Source of the DNA: Motacilla alba alba
Lineage: Eukaryota; Chordata; Aves; Passeriformes; Motacillidae
Direction of reading: 5' to 3'
Assembly: GCF_015832195.1 (NCBI RefSeq)
Contig: NC_052045.1
Span: 3,782,001 to 3,846,000, forward strand
Length of the DNA: 64,000 bases
Made by a program: the position numbers and the translations under genes. The notes under the pieces were generated by a model that saw only the letters and a program-made list of their open reading frames with translations, was not told where the DNA came from and ran no database searches. Positions 12,601 to 24,081 of this stretch are shown here, piece by piece; position 1 is the first letter of the stretch, and each line of letters begins with the position of its first letter.

Positions 12601-15292
12601 ATTTTTGGAACCTTTCCAGCAAATGAGAGCAAACAGTGGCCTCCCACCACCCAGCCCAAGGATCTCCTTGCCTTATTATCCCAAGAATAAATGGAATGCT
12701 TGAGCAGCATTCCTAAAAGCACCCCGGAGTGGGCCATGATAGCTGGGTTTCTAAGACAGCTCTAATTTAAGAACCCCCTAAAAACAACCATGGCAAAAAG
12801 AGGGGTTTTTTTTAAAATTAAAAAAAAAAAGAAAAAGTTAACTTCATTGCAGAGCTGATTAATTGCAGAATTTGGTCTGCAGACACTACTAAGAAAAAGG
12901 AGACAAGATCAATATTTACAGTATGTACTACACAAATAAAATTGTTTGAAACAGGGTATTTTGCAAGCTACTGAAGGCTGATTAAAAACAGTTTGCCTAA
13001 ATTTACTTTGGCTGCCTTGCAAAGAGATTTTAATTTCATCATCACAAATACTTCATCCAGTGTGCTTCTCCCCCCACCGAATTACAGTGGATGAACACAC
13101 AGAGGAACAGAATTAAAGTTTGGAAAAATTTAAATTCAGCATGTCTTACATTTCCAGTGTTTCTCTTGGCAACCTAAATATTGTTTTAACTTTGTTTTAA
13201 CTTGTGGTGTGATTATACATTGGCTCACATAGGGGAACTGCAGAACTCTGCCTACTGAGCATCATTAAGCACTTTGGTGCTCGGTGGGAGTTTGTTCATT
13301 AGGAAGAGTGTGTTATGAATTTTACTCTGTGAGCATCTTTGTCTGTGAGAGGGAGGGAGAACGAGGTAATGAGAAGAAAATACAAGATCAATCATTTAAG
13401 CATACAAAACAACTAAATATAAATACTTCTGGTTAAAGGAATTAAAGTATTGCCCAGAAGAAAATAAGCATCAGCACGAGGGCTATGAAAAAAGTCTCCT
13501 GAAACCTGTTGCTACTTCTGTTTGGAAGTTTGCTTTATTTCCTCAGATTTAATCTGCGTGGCAGAGATCCACAGTCTGCCACATTTTGCCTTTTGGTTTA
13601 CCATTTCCTTTTATGCATTATGGAAATTTCTTTAAAATCTTGGGACATATAAAGGTATAATTGTATAATATAATTTATTGCAATACTTACTCATACTTAT
13701 AAATAAATTCTACTTGCAAGAAAGAGCAGTTTTCATTGGTAAATACTTAAATGACATGATTTTTACCCATTTTATAAACTTCAGAATTTTCACAGCTGAG
13801 AATAACCTATAGGAGATTATTACTTAAATCTTTTTACACATTGATTCCTTGGTATAAAAGACTAGGTGGTCAGAGAGTGGAATGTTGAAATTGGTGAAAA
13901 AGGATGTATTTTGTAGGATATGCAAAATGCATTTAATTTTTTCATTCCAGCATTTTTAAAATGGCCTAATTTTATATTCACAAGGGCTCCAATCTAAGAT
14001 TTTGTAATTCTGTTGGTGTCTCTGGTGTATAAGTTTATTTACATCAACATGGATGTGGAGAAAAATCAAACCCACCATTTTGCAAATGTTTTTACAACGC
14101 CAGTGCAGTGTTACACCCACCTGGCATGAGTGACATCCATAAGATTTCCCAATATACTTATTTTAGCTTAAAATGTTATTTAAATCTAAGATGGCATTTT
14201 TACCTGTGACCATTAAAAACAAAGAAACAAGTACTGAAGGAGGAGAGAAATGTGAACAATGGATAATATCTGTTCCTTTAAATTATGTCTCCAAATATTT
14301 TTCCTCTATGAAAGTAGCAAGAGCTTAAGCAACTCCTGCTGTCTTGTTGTTCGACATCCACTACTGCCCATCTGCCTATTGATTGGTAGGAAACTCCAAA
14401 TGGGAATTTCATCTCATTAATCATGTCACATCACAGGGATTAGGACAAAAAAAAATCCTTTATGCTTCACAGCAGCCATCTAATGCCCAGTAAGACAAGT
14501 GAAGGAATATGATATGGATAGAATATCTTCCCACTAATTAAAGGTCATCTGCTAAAAACTGTGAGTCAGCCTGGCTCAAACGTGCTCTGATCTAAGCCTG
14601 CACATCCTTCCCAAAATGAAAGCAGCAGTAAATATGTATTTCTAACTCAAATGTTAGCAGAGCTAGAGAATAAACCCCATCCATTACAGAGCACTGCAGT
14701 GACAACACTGGCAGCAGCGGTTCTCCCTGAGCAGCTCCCTGCACAGCCCAGTGCCATCGATTGTCCCCTGTTCCCCCTCACACCACCATCAATATCCATC
14801 CACGGGGCACTTCCCCCACCACGCTCTGTAATCCTCTTACAACACCACCAAAATCCTTCCTGTTCTGCTCATAACCCCCATAATCTACACGATAAGGTAC
14901 TCCGATTTTCCTAAGCCTGTTTGGTACGGAAACGAGCAGGAAAAAGCAATTAAAATTGCTGAGATGCGCCTGAGCAGGTGAGGTGAGGTTCCCTTACAGT
15001 GAGGGCACCATGGCAGATGAGAGGGACACACACAGCCTTGGAAGGAAGCCAACTTATTAATGGAATTTGACCATGCAAAACTTGTTGAAATCCCTCTGGA
15101 ACATCAAACACCACACTGTAATATCTTTACTGAGGTCCTTGCCATTCCCAGGCAATCTTTAATTCCCGTTTAGGAGTATGATTTTTTATTTCGGGAGGAG
15201 TTTCCAAAGCAGGGTTTGCGGGATGGGCTTTGGTTTGCGTTTGGCTTTGTCTCCACAGGGAAAGCGCTCAGCTGTTAAACACAGGGCGGCGT
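12601..15292. other. Intergenic AT-rich DNA, no gene seen
   Basis: Apart from possible CR1 decay just inside the left edge, no feature is supported. The sequence at 12800-14600 is strongly AT-rich and single-copy in appearance. A short direct duplication of TGTTTTAACTT sits near 13185-13205. A CA- and CCA-rich stretch at about 14750-14880 keeps an 87-codon frame open by composition only. Confidence 0.55.
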
Positions 15293-16017
15293 GAAAACCC
15301 GGACCGGATTCCAGCCAGGGTCTGGAGTGGAGTCAGAAAAATGGGAAAACCCGGACCAGCTGATGACAAGAGACTGGAATGGAGTCAGCAAAAGGGAAAA
15401 CCAGGACAGGATAACCACAGGATTCTGGAATGAAGTCGGCAAATGGGAAAATCCGGACCGGATTTCAGTCAGAGTCTGGAATGGAACCAGCAAACAGAAA
15501 AACACGGACCGGATTTTCCACAGAGTCCGGAATGGAATTGGCAAAAGGGAAAACCTGGACTAGATTTCAGCTGGAGTTTGGAATGGAGTCAGCAAAAGGG
15601 AAACCAGGACTGGATTCCAGCCACAGTCCAGAATGGAGTTGGTAAAATGGAAAACCCGGACCGGATTCCAGCCGGAGTCTGGAATGGACTCAGTAGAAGG
15701 GAAAACCCGGTCCGGATTTCCCCCAGCATCTGGAATGGAGTCAGCAAAAGGGAAACCAGGACTGGATTCCAGCCACAGTCCAGAATGGAGTTGACAAAAT
15801 GGAAAACCTGGGCCGGATTCAAACCAAAATCTGGAATGCAGTTGGCAGAAGGGAAAACCTGGACCGGATTTCTCTCAGAGTCCAGAATGGAGTCAGAAAA
15901 AAGCAAAACCTGAACCAGATTCTGGCCAGAGTCCGGAATGGACTCGGCAAAAGGGAAAACCTGGACCGGATTCCAGCCAGAGTCCAGAATGGCGTTGGCA
16001 AAAGGGAAAATCTGTTG
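15293..16017. repeat. 51-bp tandem minisatellite, about 14 copies
   Basis: Copies begin at the GAAAAC-type motif at 15293, 15345, 15396, 15447, 15497, 15549, 15600, 15650, 15701, 15752, 15802, 15853, 15904, 15955 and 16006, the last being partial. The spacing is 50-52 bp and mostly 51. A typical unit reads GAAAACCCGGACCGGATT, then CCAGCCAGAGTCTGGAATGG, then AGTCAGCAAAAGG. Units vary mainly at CpG sites (CCGG becoming CTGG or CCAG), as expected from methyl-CpG decay. The units starting at 15600 and 15752 are nearly identical, so a block of three units has been duplicated within the array. Since 51 is 17 codons, open frames of about 150 codons run through on both strands. There is no sign that they are genes. 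No flanking transposon is evident. Confidence 0.95.
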
Positions 16018-19000
16018 CATTTGCAGCAGCTCAGGTGCCCTGTCCATTCAGAAACCCCTTTATTAGGAACAGGGTCACTGATCCCAAAGGAGATCTAGAC
16101 TTTTCTCCTAAAGCTGCATCCACTCTCCCTGGAGCATCTAAGAGCAGGATTACACCTGGGATTGTTCATAAATGTCAGCTTTTCAAGGATTTTCTGAGCT
16201 TGAATAAGGATGTGCAGAAAAAAAGAATATTAATAAAATATCCTATTATTCATTTTTTAAGCTGTTTAGGGTGACAGGTGTAGAGCTTCGCGTTACATGT
16301 CCCAGAACTGGCTCAGAACATGCTGTGATGTCAGTTCAGCACTCAGAGAATTACTCGGGCTGTTTGCTGGAGCTGCTGAGCACCTTCAGGTGCTCAGAAA
16401 GGACTGGGTAATGTGGCTGGAGAACTGGAATGTGACCCCAAATCAGGGACCATCCTGTGACTCTCCCCTGCTGGTGTCTGCATCCCTCCTACTCTTCACA
16501 ACTGAGCCCAACAGACTCCTGACACAGAAGGTCTTTGCAAAGTTCTGTGTAATGCAGCTATATATCCTTGCAGGCTTTGAATTTTGATCTTATAAAGCTG
16601 TCAATATTATTCACTTCTTGTGTAGTGACAGGCAATCACCTCAAACCTGACAAATATTGAGTAATCTACTCAACCTTTTGCCATTCAGAGGGAAGCTGAC
16701 AAATCTTTCTTCTTGGCTATCTTGTTTGTAACAACTTTTTTGACCAAAGAACAGCATTTTTTTTCTTCAGACAGCAGAAATCTCCATCCCAAACTTCCTG
16801 ACATTCAGCAAGCAAGTCATCTGTGTGCAGGAGCCCACACAGTGTAAAAGCAGCATAATTCCCATTTCTTCCCTCAAACAATTATTTTAAATTCATCTTA
16901 CAGTGAGAGAACAGGCTCAAAATAGTTCCACCATTCAGCAAAGCAGATTTCAGTGAATTGTGAGGCATTTCTGTTACCTGATGCCAAACCCAACTGCCTT
17001 GATGTTAAGATAAAAACATCCTGAATCTGTCCAGCGGGATAAGGAAAACACATTTCATGCGTTGCTTACACTCTCCTTCATTCCTTGCCCAGAAGACACT
17101 TTTAAAAGCTCTTAAACTGTTCACATTTCTGACTTGAGCATTGCAACGTTTGTAACCTTTCTATCCAGTTTCTGCATGCAGGGATGCTCTGGTGGCCCAC
17201 GGCAGAGGCTGGACCCTGGCAGTCCCCTCTTATTTAAATTATGGGAGAATCCAAAGAAGAGATATGTTAATGAGGAGGGAACGATCCCTCCAGACATGTT
17301 GTTCATAGCACATATTGATTTCTAGCATGTCATGGCAAGCAAAGGTTTAACAACCATAATTTTATGAAAATGACAATTGAACAGCACATCTGGTGAGAAT
17401 TCATTTATGCTTTTTACATTTTTAACAACCTGGCTATTTTTACTCTCCTCATCCTCTCAAAGGGAGTACAATGTAATGAAGCATGGAGCTGGAACTAGGC
17501 CACACCTCAGCTGGAAAATGTCAAATTCTATTATGCCATCCTCAAAAGCATAAATCATAGCTGCACATTTTTAAAGGTATAAATGAGGGAGGGAACACCA
17601 TAAAACATTTATTTGAACTCATGCAATGTATTTATAGTACAGAATGGTAGAGTATGGGATTTTATTTATGTAATGTAGAAATCTACCAAACATTTTAAAG
17701 TTGAAATCTACGATGCACAATAGCTTCTCTCTGCTGAGAAATCCCTTTGCACACTGAACTTTCTTGCACTTAATTTTTTCTGGTTGTCAGCTCACAAACT
17801 AACCTGCTTAGTGTTAGTTCCTTTGTCACTTAAAATCCTTATTTTATATAGGACAGTAATTTTAATTGTCTTAAGTTTAAAGAAATACTTGACTAATATA
17901 ATATCCAGGGGTCTACATTTCTTTTTTTTTTTTTAATATTAATTGTACCTTTCATGCATTGTTTTTCATTGCTTAAATTATGTATGGGGAGGAAGCTCTG
18001 TATCTCTGGCAGCAGCAGTACCATAGTTCATAACTATTCCAATAAATAAACAGCATTTACTAAGCATTTAGGAGGAGGAAGGAAGGTTGTTAAACTGTCT
18101 TGCTTTCTCTCACTCTTCCTCTTTTCTTCAATATTCCTTGTATTCTAAGAGGTTTAACTGTGGGTGTCTGACCCTGTTTACAATAGTTTTGTCTTTCTGG
18201 ATGGGTTCTACTCCTCTCAATTCTGTAACACAGTTTTTAAAGGCTTTCCAGGATATTATACAAATGATTAGATGACATTTATGGGGACAGCTGAAATGCT
18301 ACATAATAATGTGATTACATATATTCATGAGATATTTTTGCCTGCCATTCAACCTGGAGTAGGGAGGGTCTCAGAAGAGTATTTAAAAAACTCGTACAAC
18401 ATAAGAATACTAGTAGGCTGATAGAGATTACAGATTATGGTATATTCAATGTATTAAAATAGCCTACATGCATTATTACATAATTAAAATAGACTCAAAC
18501 TCAACTTACTGCTATCAATAAAACTAAAACTATTGTACCAATCACATTACTAGTTATCTAGTAAACATGTTTTTAGTTTGATCTATGACTTCTATACCCC
18601 TACAGTTTTTGACACCCTGGTTAAAGCTTCTCAGACACAAATTGCCAGTTGAAAACCATTTTGAGAGCCATTTGCAGAACGGAACTCTTTGTTCTGAGGC
18701 ACATTTTGCTCTGTGCAGATTCTCCCACCCTAAACACAGTGATGTCATCACAGCATCCTCAGGTGCATGAACAACAGCCTCTGGGGTGGTACTTTGTTAC
18801 AGTCAAGAGAGCCAGAAACAACACACTGAATAGCACACCAGAAACCCCTCTTGTTCATTGCTGCATGTTCTCCTCTTTTACACCCCTCATCTTCCATGCA
18901 CTGCACCTGAGTGCCCTCTGTGCCCTTCTGGGATTTGTCAGCACTCAGCACCCCATGTCGCATTGCCTTCAACACTGTTCACCTGTCCTGCACAGGTATA

Positions 19001-22000
19001 GCCCATCAGGAATGAGGCTTGGCCACAGCCCCATTCCCAGTCACCCCATCTGTGTGCCTGCATTATTTCTTCTTGTGTCCTTTAGCCAGAGGGATCTTGT
19101 GCAGCTGAACTTTGAGGGTTTATTTCTGACTGAGCCTGGGATCAGTGGATGAGGCTCTTTCCCAATGAATATTTCTGTTCTCCACGTGTGTCTGTGATAC
19201 AACAGAAACGTAAACGTGGAACAGCCTGGTGCAGCCTGTGCTGCTCTGCTGTGCCTGTGGGCATTATTCCCCTGTTCCTGGCTCCCTACAGCCAATTTTC
19301 TGTGGTTCAGGAGACATAAACTGTCAGAGGAGCAGAGATGACCATCAACTGCTTTGACCAACACTGCTGCCATGGTGAATCAGACTTTGAATCTCTGAAT
19401 CAGACATTTGAATGCAGATTAGAAAGTGGAGGACAGGTTGAGGATACTCCTGAGCCCATTCTGCTGAGGACTTGCATTCCAGAGTCTCACATCTGCTGGT
19501 GCTCCCCGGCTGCTGAACACACAGGTCCCTGTGTCACATTGCTGGAGGCCATCCAAGCAGTGACAGGGGTTTCTCTTGCCGCATTGATTCATTCATCTGG
19601 AATTCCTAATCCTGGATCTGAAGGTCTGAAGGCAGTGCCGGCTGTTTGCTCAGAACTGTCTCAGGTCACCCTTGGATGGGATGGGGCAGGAGGGAAAAGT
19701 GAATTTTCTCTACTCAGTGATACACACATCAACCTGTATAAATACATAAACTACCTGATCTTTTCATTTTCTTCACTGAGTAGACCATGTAGCTTTTTAG
19801 TACTTTTAGGAGAAAGCTCTTGATCCTGACAATGCTGATGCCATTTAACTTCATTTTGTATCATTTGTTACCAGCTTATATCTCCACGCTGCTCTTGAGC
19901 AGTAGATATTTCAGTGTTGAACATTTGAAATCTTATCTACCATTCTGTTCTGACTGATTTAATCTCCTTGGCTTTAAATTGTCTGTCTGAAATCACTGCA
20001 GAATGGATCAAGAGGGGAACACTCAGCTCATTTAGAAGGAGGTTAAGAAGCTATTCTTGAGTTATTCTTTAGAGTTCTTAACCTATTCTTAAAATTTTAA
20101 GGGGCTTTTCTTAGACTGAAGTGTTGCAAGGAGTAAGTTGAAGCCTTAAAGGTGATAGGATAGTTTAAGAATGGTTTGTCTTGTACAGCCTCAGCAGGGA
20201 TTTCTTTCCCTTCCTGACCACTTCAGTCTGGGCAACACAGCCCTGTGTCACAGCCACTCTGGAAAGCAGGTGATGAATCAGAACATCTTTTAAAAAGTGA
20301 TGAGGAATTTGAAGGGAAAAAAGTAAAAATGGAAGGCAGGGCATGAGCAAGCTGGAAGGGGAGGCTGTTCCCTGGCAGCAGGGGCTGAGCAAAGGGCAGA
20401 CAACACCCAGTGCAGCCAGTAAAGGGTTAATGTTCAGTGGCTCTGCTCAGCCCTGGATAGACACATTCTCACTAATTTCCAGCCTTCCTCTCTAACACTT
20501 AGCTTAGAACTCAGCAGAAAGCAGGTTTTTCAGTGTTTGAGTAGACATTTGGCAACTTGTGAAGTGTCAGATGAGCACTGGTGAATTTGAGAACTGGGGT
20601 GAACGTTTGTGTCAGGGAAGGAAAAAATCTTCACAGCAGAAAGCCCCCTCTAACCTGAGAGTGGAGGTACCTGAAATAAAGCAATTCTAGTCTGTTCCAA
20701 TTACATTAAAAGCCAAATCCTGCACTGCTGACGCTTTACAGATTTTACAACTATTGAAATCTGGTTTAAGGGACTGGCTGCATACTAGAGACTTAGTCAG
20801 TATAAAGGGAAGGCAGTGAAGGTTTAAACTGGGGCCTAAATATAATTTACCATGAGAGATTATGGCTGAAAAGTGCCAGCAAGGCAGAGAGAGCAGCCTG
20901 TAGGATTCAGGACAGCAGGATTCCTCCTGGGGTGTCCTGTCCAACATCAAGGCTGTGGAAGTCAAGACAGCAAGGTTCTCCTGCCTTGGTTCCTGGGGTG
21001 CAGTCCCAAACAAAAGCCCAGGTCCAAGTGTTCAGCCTTCCTGATTTTTTCTAACCCCCCTGGGACATGATCCCTTCTCTATGGATTCTCATCTACGTGA
21101 TAAAACACTTCATAAATCTAAAACATTATTCACTGGACTATTGTTAGGGAATTTTAGATTTATCATCACTCCTACTAATTCCATTTAATCTATTAATTTA
21201 CCTTCTATTAATTTATCACAGCTCTCTGGGCTGGCTGTTTTTTTTTTCCCTGCTCATCTGCGAGGTGTTGGATGCTGACAGTGACGGAAACCTCACAGGA
21301 AGCATTGACAAGGTCTGAAAAATAATTCTGGAGCCCTTGTGTTGCTAAGGAAGTTTCATCAGTAGAACCAACGATTTGAGATTGTTTTCTCAGCAGTGCA
21401 TGAGATAAATGAGAACTATTTCCAGATTCAGTAATTTTGAAATCTGAAGGAACGATCTTATCAGTTTGCTGGCCACCCTGAACAGAATGCATCAAAAAAG
21501 ATTAATAGGGAGCAGGGATACCTGTTTTCTTTCAAAGCAAAAAAGCCCTGCAAAAATATTTTATGGAGCTGTTTTTACCTACTTCATTTTGCGTTAAATA
21601 TAAAATCTATATATTTTCTATAACTAGCCTTTCATTCTCCAGTGCTGGGATAAGCAAATTGGTAAATGAAAACAAAAACAGGTGATATTCATTACATTAG
21701 AAAATAAGGCTTTCTATGAGATCTGAGATGCTGGGATATTTAATGTGGTATCTTCCAAAATTTTCCCAGTGGGTAAAGGAATCTCGCAGAAAAACTTTGT
21801 TTACACAGCTTAACCTAAGATACATCTGTACTGAGAGAAGAAGGAAATTTTCTTTCACATCAGCTACAAAATTTGACTGGTTTGAAATCCACCCTCCTCA
21901 GGTGTATGACAAAAATGTTCAGCCTAACAAAGATAAATAATGTGACTGCAAAAGCCGATGTCCAAATACAAACAAAGAGCAACTTTTGTTTGTTGAGTCT

Positions 22001-23395
22001 CTTCCCTACGTACAGCAAGCCCTGGCTATTTTAATAAATACGAAATATTTCCCTTCCATAGGAGCAGGACTGGGCCCAAGAGTGGCAGGTGATCTATTCC
22101 TGTGGCTCCAGCATTCTGGAGCCATCTGAGGGGAACCCATGACACAAATCTGTGTAGCTCAATTTAATGTGCCTGGTTACACGAGCACAAACATTCCTAA
22201 GCAGTGCATTTGCAGCACATAGATATTTGTGTCACTGTATCCCATTCAGGATACATTTGGAAGGTAATTGGAGGGGATGAAACCTTTTAAAGGGATCATT
22301 AGAATGTGTAGAATACTTTTGAAGCAAACAAAAAAAAAATCTGCTTTTTTCTAAAGTTAGTTTAACTGAGCTACTTCCAAACAAAAGCATATTCTGGCAG
22401 TGATAGCTGTTGAGTGATGAAAACTGCATTTCAGTAAGGAATAGATTATTTTTATTAGAATTATAATCCTTAATTTTTACTTCAAATCTTGTGTGTACAA
22501 TACTGTGAGTCATAATCCTATTTTAACAGCAATTAATCTGGTGTTAATTTACCACTGAACAATTTCCAAAGTGCATTTGACTGAGTCACAAATAAAACCT
22601 CTCCAGGTTCAAAGTGTTTTGGTTTGACCATGTGCATCTGATTAGGGAGAGTTCTGGTGATTTCTTTTGCCAATAAAAATAGATAACTTCTATTTTTGGG
22701 CTCTAGGTTTCTAATTCTCAGACGGTGCCATGAATCTGAATATATTTCCAAAGTCTGAGCTTCAGGCCCTCCCGACCCTGCCCAGCTGGTGTCAGTCAGC
22801 AGAACCTCCCTGCTCAGCTGGCCTTGTGCAAGAGCTCTCTTATGCTTTTAGGCAATTCCCTTTCCTGATGTTTTGATTTTCCTCTGCCTTTTCTCACCTC
22901 TCTGGAGCAGTTTCAGACTATCAATCCATGAAGGCCTGAGATATTTTGGGGGACAGCTCATTTGTAACTGACTTTTTTTTTTTTTTGTTCTTCTCCTGGA
23001 GCAACATGATGTAGGTTGGAAGTGTTGGTTTGCTTTTATACAGAGGAGTTAATCTGATCAAAGTGCTCCAAATGTGCCCTGTGCAAACAAATTCCTATAA
23101 ATCTCAAAGCTGGATTTAATGTGTTCTCCTTCAGCTTTTTTTCTGTAGTGAAGGTGTATTTTTCTCACGTGCATTTCTCTCATGAGCTACCTAATTCTGT
23201 TCTTAAACGTGTGCATTTTATTCCACATAAATGAACTTGGCATAAAAGTTCTCACCTATAAACTGATCCACAGCAGCCTAAATAGAAAGATTCTGATAAT
23301 TAAGATGACAGTGGATGGCTGTTTCCTCCCTTTGATTGCAAAAGAAATGTCCAGCTCTTGGCCAGCACGTCCTGGTGGCTCCTTCCCACGCAGGA
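16018..23395. other. Intergenic DNA, no gene seen
   Basis: No exon, RNA gene or clear transposon was found. The longest open frames, at 18649-19152 and 19338-19823 on the plus strand (167 and 161 codons), lie in locally GC-richer sequence. They have no recognisable domain or splice context. Around 17390-17740 and 18290-18540 the DNA is AT-rich and single-copy in appearance. A T-tract lies at about 22974-22986. Confidence 0.55.
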
Positions 23396-23446
23396 GCTGT
23401 GTGAGTGTGAGCGTGCACGTGTGTGAGCGTGCACGTGTGTGTGTGT
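23396..23446. repeat. GT-rich simple repeat with a 16-bp unit duplicated
   Basis: This is alternating purine-pyrimidine sequence of GT, GC and AC dinucleotides. A 16-bp unit GAGCGTGCACGTGTGT begins at 23409 and again at 23425, followed by a short (GT)n run. Such sequence can form Z-DNA in vitro and is length-variable in vertebrate genomes. It keeps a reading frame open through a Val/Cys/Arg-rich stretch, which is an artefact of the repeat. Confidence 0.85.
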
Positions 23447-23693
23447 TTTGGAATCAGTCACATTCCTCAGGCTCTCAGAGCACATCCTGTTATGAGGAAA
23501 CAGCAATTCAATTGTGTCTTGGTGCAACAATACACAATTTTGGATAAGTTTCAATGATAGTCACCAATGATTATCAGGCAATGCTTCCCTGAAGGCACCA
23601 CAGCTCGGCAGAGGGATTTGGAGGTTTTGATAAAAATTGAGAACTCTGCCCATTTTGTTGCACTCTCACAAGAATTTTCCTTTTCCTCTGCAA

Positions 23694-23884
23694 TCACAGG
23701 ATCCCAGAATGGTTTGGGTTGGAAGGAACTGAAAGCTCCTCTCATCCCAACCCTGCCATGGGCAGGGACACCTTCCACTGTCCCAGGCTGCTCCAAGCTC
23801 TGTCCAGCCTGGCCTTGGGCACTGCCAGGGATCCAGGGGCAGCCACAGCTTCCCTGGGCACCTGTGCCAGCGCCTCACCAATAA
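23694..23884 (-). mobile_element. CR1 LINE 3' fragment
   Basis: The plus strand reads as the reverse complement of an avian CR1 3' end. It starts CAGGATCCCAGAATGGTTTG, then GGTTGGAAGGAACTGAAAGC, CCATGGGCAGGGACACCTTC and CTGTCCAGCCTGGCCTTGGG, and ends near GCCAGCGCCTCACC. The element is therefore in minus orientation, severely 5'-truncated to about 190 bp, with no reverse-transcriptase coding sequence left. CR1 moves by target-primed reverse transcription and typically leaves such stubs. The copy is fairly well preserved and hence younger than the one near 12.5 kb. Confidence 0.88.
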
Positions 23885-24049
23885 TAAGCTTAACTTTAGG
23901 TGAGGTTTAACTGCTCTGCCCTAAGGCTGTGGCACCCCTTTCTTTTCTGAGTGTGCAGCTTTTGTTGATAGGGTGCATCTTGGGGCACAGAATCATTTCT
24001 AGCCATTCTCTTTGATTTCTCTTCCCAATCCTCTATCCAATCTTTTCAT

Positions 24050-24081
24050 TAGCTTTTTTTGGGGGGGTTGGGTGGGGGTGG
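24050..24081 (+). repeat. Poly-T plus G-rich tract, possible G-quadruplex
   Basis: A T-run ending at 24060 is followed by G7, TT, G3, T, G5, T, G2 (24061-24081). The G7 can supply two G-triplets, so four tracts with very short loops are available on the plus strand. This meets the usual sequence rule for a G-quadruplex. No function is implied, and it could be simple replication-slippage sequence. Confidence 0.55.

Noticed and set aside
18649..19823. Two plus-strand frames of 167 and 161 codons
   Set aside because: They are in different frames in moderately GC-rich intergenic DNA, with no domain, splice sites or codon-use signal.
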